This document shows positions 57,898 to 64,000 of a stretch of 64,000 nt of DNA, piece by piece (positions within the stretch are counted from its first letter, which is position 1; every line of letters begins with the position of its first letter). Source of the stretch: Methylobacterium sp. SyP6R (GTDB lineage Bacteria; Pseudomonadota; Alphaproteobacteria; Rhizobiales; Beijerinckiaceae); assembly GCF_019216885.1 (NCBI RefSeq), contig NZ_JAAQRC020000001.1:3649001-3713000 (forward strand), written 5' to 3'. Under the pieces are notes generated by a model. That model did not search any database, was not told where the DNA came from, and was given only the letters and a program-made list of their open reading frames with translations. The translations under genes and the position numbers were made by a program.

Positions 57898-60572
57898 GGC
57901 ACGGTCTCGGGGGTTTTGCGACGCTCGGCCTCGGGCTCGGGACGGGCCTCGTTCCGGGATTCGGGGCGCAGCGCGGCAGGGGTCGTCATGCGGGCGATCT
58001 GCCCCATGGCGTCCTGCATCGCGTCCAGCCCCTGAACCGTGACGATGCTCGCACCGGGTCCGAGATTGGGGATCAGACCCTCCTCCGACAAGGTCTTGAA
58101 CACCGCGAAGTTGAGGTCGCTCTGCACTTTCGCCTGCGAGCCGACGTCGGTGATCATCGCGATCAGCTCGAATTCGAGGAAGGGATCGCCGATCTTGCGG
58201 AACACCACACGGGGCGGCGGCTCCTTCAGCACCTCCGCATGGGCCTTGGCGCAACCGGCGATCAGCTCGGCGGCGTGGACCGGGTCCTGGTTGCGCAGGA
58301 CGCTGACCGTGATGGTGACCCGGCCGGTGCGGTCGCCGCGCACCCGGTTCTTCACCACGCCGGAGATCAGGTTCGAGTTCGGCACGATCACGGCCGAGCG
58401 GTCGAAGGTCTGGATCTCGGTCGAGCGTACGCTGATGCGGCGGACATAGCCCTCGTTGTCGCCGATCACCACGAGGTCGCCGACCCGGATCGGCCGCTCC
58501 CAGAGCAGCAGCAGGCCGGAGACGAAGTTGTTGACGATCGATTGCAGGCCGAAACCGATACCGACCGACAGGGCACCGGCGACGATGGTGAGCTTTTCGA
58601 GGCTCAGGCCCAGATACGAGAAGGCGAGCGCCAGGGTGAGCAGGAAGCCGACATAGCCGCTCACCGTCGAGATCGAGTTGCGCAGGCCCGGATCGAGATC
58701 GGTCGCCGGCAGGTAGGTATTCTCGAGCCAGCGCTGGATCGCCTTGGTGATGACGAGACCGAGCGTGAACAGCCCGAGCGCGAGGGCGATGGTCGAGAGC
58801 GAGATCGTCACCCCGCCCACCGTGAAGCCGAAGAACGCGGCCTGGGCCCAGGAGAAGATGTCGGTCGAATCGACGCCCCAGGAGGCCAGCAGCAGCACGC
58901 CCGCGGCGGTGAGCAGCAGCACCCGGACGAAGCCCGAGATCAGCACCGCGATCTGGTTGAGCGAGCGCTTGCGCAGGCCGGTATTGGCCTGGAGCGCCGT
59001 GGCGATGCGCGAATCGTCCTGGAGCGCCGAGCTGACCACCGCGTCGACGCTCGAGATCGCCAGGTAGAGGATCGCCGCGGCGATCGCGGTCCACATCAGC
59101 TGGTCGATCAGGAACGACGACAGGGCGATGTAGCCGACCAGCGCCGAGACGCCGATCGCCGCCACCACGATCCAGCCGAGGATGCGCAAGGGGCCGCCGA
59201 TGCCGGTCGTCGATTCGGCCGCGATGTAGGGGCCGAGGCAGGCCTCGTCGGTCTCCTCGGCCCGCGCGGCGAACCGGCGCAGGCCCTCGGCCAGCACCAC
59301 GGCGACCACCGCGGCGAAGACGCCCTTGGTGACGATGGTGATCGGCAGGCTGAGCGAGATGCCCTCGTTCAGGCCCTCGATGGTGCGCCCGACCGCGATC
59401 ACCGAGGCGATGGCGATGATCAGGCGGTTCAGCCGCTCGGCGGTGGCGTCGGTCATCGCGACGAGGCGCCAGGCCGGGCGGTCGGGCGAGAGGAGCGCAT
59501 CGGCCATCGCCTCGACCACCGCCACGAAGGCGAGCGAGGCGACGATCCGGTGGGCGGCCGGCAGCAGGCGCAGGGGCAGCAGCTCGGTGACGTCGAGGGT
59601 GTAGCCGACGAGGAAGCTGCCGAGCACCGCCGGCACCGCGCCGACGAGGAAGACGCGCCAGGCCGCCATCACCCGGGCGTAGCGGGTCGGCTGCGCGGTC
59701 TTGGACGAGCGGTGGCCGACCCGCGGGGCGATGTGCCGGCGCCCGACATACAGCGCCACCGAGACGCCGATCGCCAGCGCGAGCAGGAACAGGTTGAGCG
59801 CCGTGCCCCGGCGCTGGACCTGGACGACCGAATCGTCGAGGGAGGATTTCAGCGCCCGGAAGTCGCGGGCGTAGTCGCTGGTGGCCCGCATCCACAGGTT
59901 CGGGCTCACCAGGCCGTCGGTGCGCTCGAACAGGGCGCGGGTGAAGGCGGCGCGGCGGCGGTTGCTGATCTGGTCGGTGATCTGCTCGCTCTGCACCAGG
60001 AGCGAGCGGGCAAGCCGCAGGGTGTCGTCGATCTCGGCGACGCCGGCCTCGCGCTGGGCCCGCTCCTGCGCCACGTCGGCACCCTCGGGCTCCTTGGGCT
60101 TGGGCCCGAGCTGGTTCAGCCGCTCCTTGGCCGCATCCAGCCGGGGCCCGAGATGGTCGACGACCTGGCGCAGGCGATCGGCCACCGGCGGGATGCCCTC
60201 GCGCAGGAGGGCGAGGTCGTCCTTGTTCAGCTCCCGGTGGGTCAGGGCCTGCTCGCGCTGGTCGAGGTCCGCCTTCTCGGCGTCGAGCTGGGCGCGGATC
60301 TGCTTGATCTGCTCGGAGATCGGGGTCTGCGGCGGCGGCTTGGTGGCTTCCTTGGGCGCTTCCTTGGGGGCTTCCTTGGGGGCTTCCGCAGGTGCAGCGG
60401 GCGCGGCGGCGGGTTTCGCATCCTTCGCCGCCGGCTGGCCGGCGGGTGCCGGCGCCTGCGCGACCGTGGCCCGTTCGGGCTTCGCGACGTGGCCCTGCGC
60501 CGCCGCGAGCCCGGGGCTCAGCAGCACGGCCGCCAGGGCGATCGTCCATCGGCGAAGCTGTCTCATGCGCAA
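57894..60572 (-). CDS. Large MscS-type mechanosensitive channel with DUF3772 domain
   Basis: The 892-residue protein has a signal peptide, an Ala/Pro/Lys-rich stretch with repeated APKE units, and a periplasmic coiled-coil DUF3772-type domain (about 90-260). Many membrane helices follow. The MscS core includes the pore and beta domain: LSVGIGFGLQSIVNNFVSGL, ERPIRVGDLVVIGDNEGYV, and PNSNLISGVVKNRVRGDRTG. It protects against osmotic downshock. It is coupled to the CAP lipoprotein gene by a GTGA overlap. Met3 (MRQLRRW) is an alternative start. Confidence 0.92.
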   Translation of the reverse strand: MRMRQLRRWTIALAAVLLSPGLAAAQGHVAKPERATVAQAPAPAGQPAAKDAKPAAAPAAPAEAPKEAPKEAPKEATKPPPQTPISEQIKQIRAQLDAEKADLDQREQALTHRELNKDDLALLREGIPPVADRLRQVVDHLGPRLDAAKERLNQLGPKPKEPEGADVAQERAQREAGVAEIDDTLRLARSLLVQSEQITDQISNRRRAAFTRALFERTDGLVSPNLWMRATSDYARDFRALKSSLDDSVVQVQRRGTALNLFLLALAIGVSVALYVGRRHIAPRVGHRSSKTAQPTRYARVMAAWRVFLVGAVPAVLGSFLVGYTLDVTELLPLRLLPAAHRIVASLAFVAVVEAMADALLSPDRPAWRLVAMTDATAERLNRLIIAIASVIAVGRTIEGLNEGISLSLPITIVTKGVFAAVVAVVLAEGLRRFAARAEETDEACLGPYIAAESTTGIGGPLRILGWIVVAAIGVSALVGYIALSSFLIDQLMWTAIAAAILYLAISSVDAVVSSALQDDSRIATALQANTGLRKRSLNQIAVLISGFVRVLLLTAAGVLLLASWGVDSTDIFSWAQAAFFGFTVGGVTISLSTIALALGLFTLGLVITKAIQRWLENTYLPATDLDPGLRNSISTVSGYVGFLLTLALAFSYLGLSLEKLTIVAGALSVGIGFGLQSIVNNFVSGLLLLWERPIRVGDLVVIGDNEGYVRRISVRSTEIQTFDRSAVIVPNSNLISGVVKNRVRGDRTGRVTITVSVLRNQDPVHAAELIAGCAKAHAEVLKEPPPRVVFRKIGDPFLEFELIAMITDVGSQAKVQSDLNFAVFKTLSEEGLIPNLGPGASIVTVQGLDAMQDAMGQIARMTTPAALRPESRNEARPEPEAERRKTPETVP

Positions 60573-61093
60573 TCCTTCTCACCCGCGTGTCGGGCTCGTC
60601 TCCCGGCGGCCCTGCGATCGGTCACGGCGGGACGACCGGCGCTCCGGCCGGCGATCCTCGCGATGGGGTCGGTTCGAGCCGTCTACCTAGGTCACCCGTC
60701 CGGAGGGGAAACCGGACGTTCGGGAAACGAGACGGGCGGCGGCATCGCCGATCAATGGGGCGAAAATCCGGGGCGCCAGAATCCGGGCCGGCCGGCCCCT
60801 CGCAGGGCGGGAGGCGGCGCCGGAGCCCTCGGGCGGCGAATTCGTGTGAGGCGTGACGAGACGCCCCGGCGCGAAACCTTCACAACCCTGTCATGCTCCT
60901 ATTAGACTAAGCCCCCATGGACTCGGCCTTTTCGTTCTGCTGCGGGAGGAAGTCGGTGACCGCCCCTCATCAGCAGCCCAGACGGCGCCCGGATCGCATC
61001 CCGGCCGCGCCCCAAGGCGTCCGCTCCCCGAGCGGCCGTGGCGGGCATCCGCCGTGTCCTCCCACTCTCCCCGACCGGCTCGGAGGATAGGCG
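60573..61093. other. Long intergenic region upstream of the HNH gene
   Basis: About 520 bp without a credible gene. A weak promoter-like pair, CTTCAC (60878-60883) and TATTAG (60900-60905) with a 16-nt spacer, could drive the HNH gene. I see no repeat. Confidence 0.4.
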
Positions 61094-61186
61094 ATGGTCC
61101 CCATCCCCTCTCCTGGCGAGCACCGCGAGGACCGGCAGCGTGCCGGCTCTCCTCGCTGCGGTCGGCCCGTCGCCAGGGCAGGATGA
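61094..61186 (+). CDS. Possible 30-codon leader ORF coupled to the HNH gene
   Basis: GGAGG at 61082-61086 lies 7 nt before an ATG that opens 30 codons (MVPIPSPGEHRE... to ARAG) and ends in TGA at 61184-61186. That stop overlaps the ATGATG start of the HNH gene. The layout is typical of translational coupling or a regulatory leader peptide. The peptide has no recognisable features, and chance is possible. Confidence 0.35.
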   Translation: MVPIPSPGEHREDRQRAGSPRCGRPVARAG

Positions 61187-61734
61187 TGCTGGACCTTCAA
61201 ACCCTCGTGCTCAACGCGGATTACCGGCCGCTCTCGTACAATCCGCTTTCCCTGTGGTCGTGGAAGGATGCGTTCACGGCCCTGTTCCTCGACCGCGTCA
61301 CCCTGGTGGCGAGCTACGACGTCGAGGCGCGCTCGCCCAGCCGCTCCCTGCGGGTGCCGAGCGTGGTGGCGCTCAAGAGCTACGTCGCCATGGCGCGCAG
61401 CCCGGCCTTCACGCGCTACAACATCTACCTGCGCGACACGTTCTCGTGCCAGTATTGCGGCCTGCGCCTGCCGTCGGGCGGCCTGACCTTCGACCACGTG
61501 GTGCCGCGCTCCCGCGGCGGCCAGTCGAGCTGGGAGAACGTGGTCGCGGCCTGCAGCCCGTGCAACCTGCGCAAGGCCAACCGCACCCCCGAGGAGGCCG
61601 AGATGCCCCTCCTCAACGAGCCGCGCCGGCCGAGCCGCCACGAGCTGCACCGCCGCCAGCCGGAATTCGACCACCGCCAGTACCACCACACCTGGATCGA
61701 CTACCTGTACTGGGACAGCGAGTTGGAGACCTGA
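61183..61734 (+). CDS. HNH endonuclease
   Basis: The 183-residue protein (LDLQTLVLNADYRPLSYNPL at the start) is of the widespread alphaproteobacterial HNH family. The nuclease core has zinc Cys pairs CQYC and CSPCN, and the HNH residues in LTFDHVVPRSRGGQSSWENV. Two adjacent ATGs (61183 and 61186) both overlap the stop of the possible leader ORF. Its target is unknown; no methylase or phage genes accompany it. Confidence 0.9.
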   Translation: MMLDLQTLVLNADYRPLSYNPLSLWSWKDAFTALFLDRVTLVASYDVEARSPSRSLRVPSVVALKSYVAMARSPAFTRYNIYLRDTFSCQYCGLRLPSGGLTFDHVVPRSRGGQSSWENVVAACSPCNLRKANRTPEEAEMPLLNEPRRPSRHELHRRQPEFDHRQYHHTWIDYLYWDSELET

Positions 61735-61780
61735 GTGGGCGGCGGGCCGGCCTGGACCGGTCGCAAGGAGGAGCGGAACC

Positions 61781-62443
61781 ATGCCTGTCGCGGCGGTCGC
61801 GCGCGCATCCCGGATGTCGGGATCGGAGTTCCGCGCCTTCCAGGCGGAGCGGCCGGATGACGAGCGCTGGGAACTGATCGAGGGGGTTCCGGTCATGATG
61901 ACGCCGCCCCTCATGGAGCACAACGTCATCGCGACGAACCTCCAGACCCTGCTCAACGCCGCGCTGCGGGACCACGACGAGAGCCTCTACGCCGTCCAGC
62001 GGCCGGGCATCGAGTTCCCCTGGCCCCGCTCCATCCTGGTAGAGATGGAGCGGAACGGCGCCTATAAACCAGAGCCCGATGTCGCGGTGGTCGCCTACGA
62101 CGACGTGGTCGGGGGCAAGCGCTTCACCGACGCGGCGACCCTGCTCGCCGAGGTGGTCTCCAGCACCGACGAGGACCTGACGCCGGTCAGCGGCGCGCGC
62201 TGGATCGACGTGAAGGTCCGGCTCTATCGCGAGCATGGCCCCTGCCGGGCCATCCTCGTCGTGGAGCAGGAGCGCGTGCACGTGACGCTGCATGCCCGCG
62301 AGGCCGACGGCTGGACCTGCCGGGTGCTGACCGGCCTCGGCGACGATCTCGCGATTCCGTCGATGGGTCTCGCCTGCAAGGTGGGGGACCTCTACCGGGA
62401 CACGCGCTGGCAGCCGCGCCGCGCTCGCCCGCATCGAACCTGA
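61781..62443 (+). CDS. Uma2 family endonuclease-like protein
   Basis: A 220-residue Uma2/DUF820 protein with a PD-(D/E)XK-type fold: YELIEGVP-like WELIEGVPVMM, ALRDHDESLYAV, KPEPDVAVVAYDD and LLAEVVSSTDED. WIDVKVRLYRE would carry the catalytic Lys. AAGGAGGAG lies upstream of the ATG at 61781. Such genes are common in methylobacteria and cyanobacteria with unknown roles. It is 46 bp downstream of the HNH gene and may be cotranscribed. Confidence 0.85.
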   Translation: MPVAAVARASRMSGSEFRAFQAERPDDERWELIEGVPVMMTPPLMEHNVIATNLQTLLNAALRDHDESLYAVQRPGIEFPWPRSILVEMERNGAYKPEPDVAVVAYDDVVGGKRFTDAATLLAEVVSSTDEDLTPVSGARWIDVKVRLYREHGPCRAILVVEQERVHVTLHAREADGWTCRVLTGLGDDLAIPSMGLACKVGDLYRDTRWQPRRARPHRT

Positions 62444-62553
62444 CCGGTTGACCGCGCGACACCCTGGAGGGACCGGCGCGGATTGCGCTACACGCTGGAC
62501 GCTTGTCCCGTCGAGGCCGCGCCGTCGCGCGGCCCGCCAGCGCCGAAAGCCGC

Positions 62554-62946
62554 ATGCCGCACACGACCGTGACCGACGCCACCGCGCCCACTGCGCCCAC
62601 CCGCCGCCGCCGCCGTGACTGGCCCGGGCTGTTCCTGCGCGCCGTGCTCTCGCTGTTCCTGGGCCTGCCGCTCGGCGGCGTGCTCTTCGCCCTGACGGGG
62701 CTCGGGATCGCCCTCGTCAACGGCGACCCGATCCTGCAGCATCCCTGGCTGCTCGCCTTCCGCACCCTGGCGGCGGCCGTCTCCTACGTGTTCCTGGGCG
62801 GCTTCGCCTGGACGCCGGAGGGCGGCTACGAGAGCATGCACGCCTGGTACGCCGCCGGCGTGGTGCTGGCCTTCGTCCTGATGAGCCGGCCGTGGCGGCG
62901 CTGGACCCGGCGCAGGCAGCCGGAGCCCTGGCCGCGGCGGGCCTGA
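62554..62946 (+). CDS. Hypothetical membrane protein
   Basis: From the ATG at 62554 (MPHTTVTDATAPTAP) the 130-residue product has a basic N terminus (RRRRRD) and three hydrophobic segments (about 22-50, 65-80 and 92-110), with a basic C terminus. I do not recognise a family. The upstream in-frame extension is less likely. Confidence 0.55.
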   Translation: MPHTTVTDATAPTAPTRRRRRDWPGLFLRAVLSLFLGLPLGGVLFALTGLGIALVNGDPILQHPWLLAFRTLAAAVSYVFLGGFAWTPEGGYESMHAWYAAGVVLAFVLMSRPWRRWTRRRQPEPWPRRA

Positions 62947-63089
62947 GGCGCGATTCGCATCTGCGCGATATCGCCGCGGGCGCGGACCGGAACGCGGCAC
63001 GACGGAACACCGGTCGGGCGGGACAATTACTCCCCCCGAGCATCCGGGGCGGCAGCGCCGGGATGCGTGCCGTCCCGGGAGCCTCATCC

Positions 63090-63770
63090 ATGCACCGTCG
63101 CGACGTCCTGGTCAGCCTGCTCACCGCCACCGCGTCCCTCGCGGTCACCCGCACCGCCGTGGCGCAACCGATACCGGCCGGCGCCATGCCGACGCCCGTC
63201 TACCTGGCGATGGCCACCAAGGGCGGCCTCTTTCTCGAGAGCACCGCACGCGACGCCTTCGCCAAGACCGGCAATCCGCGGGTCAAGAAGTTCGCGCGGG
63301 CGGAGGTGACCGAGCAGGTCACGCTCGCCAACAAGATCGATCGGGTGACCGGCGGCACGATCGCGGTGCCGGTCGGCGGCGGCCAGCCCGGTCCGGGTGG
63401 GCTCGTCGGCGGCCTGGTGGCGGCGCCGCTCGCGGTCGCGGGTGGGGTAGCTGGCGCTGCGGCCGGCACCGTCGGCGGTGTGCTCGGGGTTCCCGGAGGT
63501 GCGTCTCCCAGCGGCATGACCTCGGACGAGCAGAAGGCGCAGATCCAGGCGCAGCTCTCCGGAATGCAGGGCGGTCCGCAAAACGACGCCGCCTTCGTCA
63601 ACGCCTCGCTCCAGGGCCACCGGGAGGCGATGGCAGTCCACGGCACCTACGCGCAGAGCGGCGAGGATCTGGCCCTGCGCCGCATCGCCCAAGGGGCCCT
63701 GCCGCTGATCCGGCTGCACATCTCGCAGCTCTCCCAGATGCAACGGATGATGGGCGGAGGCGAGGGCTGA
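63090..63770 (+). CDS. DUF4142-like exported protein with Gly-rich insert
   Basis: An N-terminal RRDVLVSLL signal of Tat-like form leads a 226-residue protein. Its helical halves (VYLAMATKGGLFLESTARDA, then ALPLIRLHISQLSQMQRM) fit the ferritin-like DUF4142 family. Between them lies a 60-residue Gly/Ala/Pro-rich insert (about 95-155), unusual for the family. The ATG at 63090 has GGGAG 8 nt upstream. The function of DUF4142 is unknown. Confidence 0.75.
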   Translation: MHRRDVLVSLLTATASLAVTRTAVAQPIPAGAMPTPVYLAMATKGGLFLESTARDAFAKTGNPRVKKFARAEVTEQVTLANKIDRVTGGTIAVPVGGGQPGPGGLVGGLVAAPLAVAGGVAGAAAGTVGGVLGVPGGASPSGMTSDEQKAQIQAQLSGMQGGPQNDAAFVNASLQGHREAMAVHGTYAQSGEDLALRRIAQGALPLIRLHISQLSQMQRMMGGGEG

Positions 63771-63810
63771 GCGGCCGGATGCCGCCCCGTCACGTAACGA
63801 AAAAAGAAAA

Positions 63811-63837
63811 GCCCCCGATCCGGGCGGGATCGGGGGC
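63811..63837 (-). terminator. Intrinsic terminator for the rightmost gene
   Basis: GCCCCCGATCC and GGATCGGGGGC form an 11-bp perfect stem with a 5-nt loop. On the minus strand it is followed by TTTTCTTTTTTCG, a good T-run. It lies 49 bp past the stop of the Tim44-like gene and may also terminate the converging DUF4142 gene. Confidence 0.9.
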
Positions 63838-63885
63838 TCCGCTCTGAGGGCAGCGGGGAGAGATGCGCTCCCCGCGACCAAACCG

Positions 63886-64000
63886 TTACCGGGTTTGCTG
63901 GATGGCCGAGACCACCCATTCGCCGCCGCGCTGGCGCATGAAGGTCCAGACCTCCGTCGCCTCGGAGGGGTTGGTCTCGACGACCTGCCCGTTGGCCCGG
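63886..64000 (-). CDS. Tim44-like domain protein, 3' end only (runs off the right edge)
   Basis: The last 38 codons read, leftward, as GQVVETNPSEATEVWTFMRQ then RGGEWVVSAIQQTR and a TAA stop. This is the characteristic C terminus of Tim44/TimA-type proteins (NPxEATEVWTFxR, WxxSAIQQT), which sit at the inner membrane in alphaproteobacteria. The rest of the gene lies outside the window. Confidence 0.75.
   Translation of the reverse strand, partial: RANGQVVETNPSEATEVWTFMRQRGGEWVVSAIQQTR

Noticed and set aside
58239..60905. An 888-codon plus-strand open frame opposite the MscS-type gene
   Set aside because: Arg/Asp/Gly/Ala-rich antisense shadow; the opposite strand encodes a clear channel protein.
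63647..63919. Minus-strand open frame across the DUF4142/Tim44 junction
   Set aside because: It runs through a strong terminator hairpin and overlaps two better-supported genes.

Overview
The window is about 70% G+C and reads as the chromosome of a Methylobacterium-like alphaproteobacterium (order Hyphomicrobiales). The evidence is the conserved aconitase-ccm block, a CckA hybrid kinase beside flagellar genes with a perfect CtrA box, a NepR-type anti-sigma factor, an NdvA/ChvA-type glucan exporter, and several families of palindromic intergenic repeats of the kind that litter Methylobacterium genomes. No rRNA, tRNA, CRISPR array, intact insertion sequence or phage was seen.

Layout. 1-11.5 kb is a loosely organised metabolic and envelope region: a glycine-amidinotransferase-like enzyme, an SDR-DoxX fusion, a DUF2269 protein, a DUF3313 lipoprotein, an SDR, a GST, a secreted alpha/beta hydrolase that has lost its nucleophile serine, a small NepR-like protein, a secreted beta-rich protein and a family 2 glycosyltransferase. 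11.6-18.7 kb holds acnA and the cytochrome c maturation genes ccmAB and ccmCDG. These are separated by a minus-strand BrnA antitoxin-like gene, a GNAT gene and a DUF1328 gene. 19-22.2 kb holds a secreted GyrI-like protein, dapF with a 22-bp tandem array upstream, and mtaB. 22.4-30.8 kb holds pccB, the dTDP-rhamnose genes rfbC-B-D-A, and alaS. 31-33.7 kb holds a MAPEG protein, recA with a candidate LexA box, and a PIN toxin/antitoxin pair whose PIN protein lacks its first catalytic aspartate.

33.7-42.4 kb is a regulatory and flagellar block. cckA is followed by a leftward cluster (flgB, flgC, fliE, fliQ, fliR, flhB) and a rightward pair (fliO, fliP). They diverge from a 204-bp region carrying a perfect TTAA-N7-TTAA CtrA box, so CckA to CtrA control of these genes is a reasonable reading. 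52.5-55.9 kb adds the stator genes motA and motB and a membrane GGDEF diguanylate cyclase. Between them lie small hypotheticals, a DMT exporter, a YihY protein, a radical SAM/SPASM protein with an unusual N-terminal domain, an SfnB-like flavoprotein, rsgA and the glucan exporter.

The clearest foreign DNA is the AT-rich stretch from about 55.9 to 57.4 kb. It carries one unrecognised 252-residue protein with a possible PD-(D/E)XK nuclease signature. It lies between an intact CAP-domain lipoprotein gene and a frameshifted copy of the same gene's 3' end in the same orientation. The last 6 kb holds a large MscS-type channel coupled to the CAP gene, an HNH endonuclease behind a possible 30-codon leader ORF, a Uma2-family protein, a small membrane protein, a DUF4142 protein and the 3' end of a Tim44-like gene that runs off the right edge.
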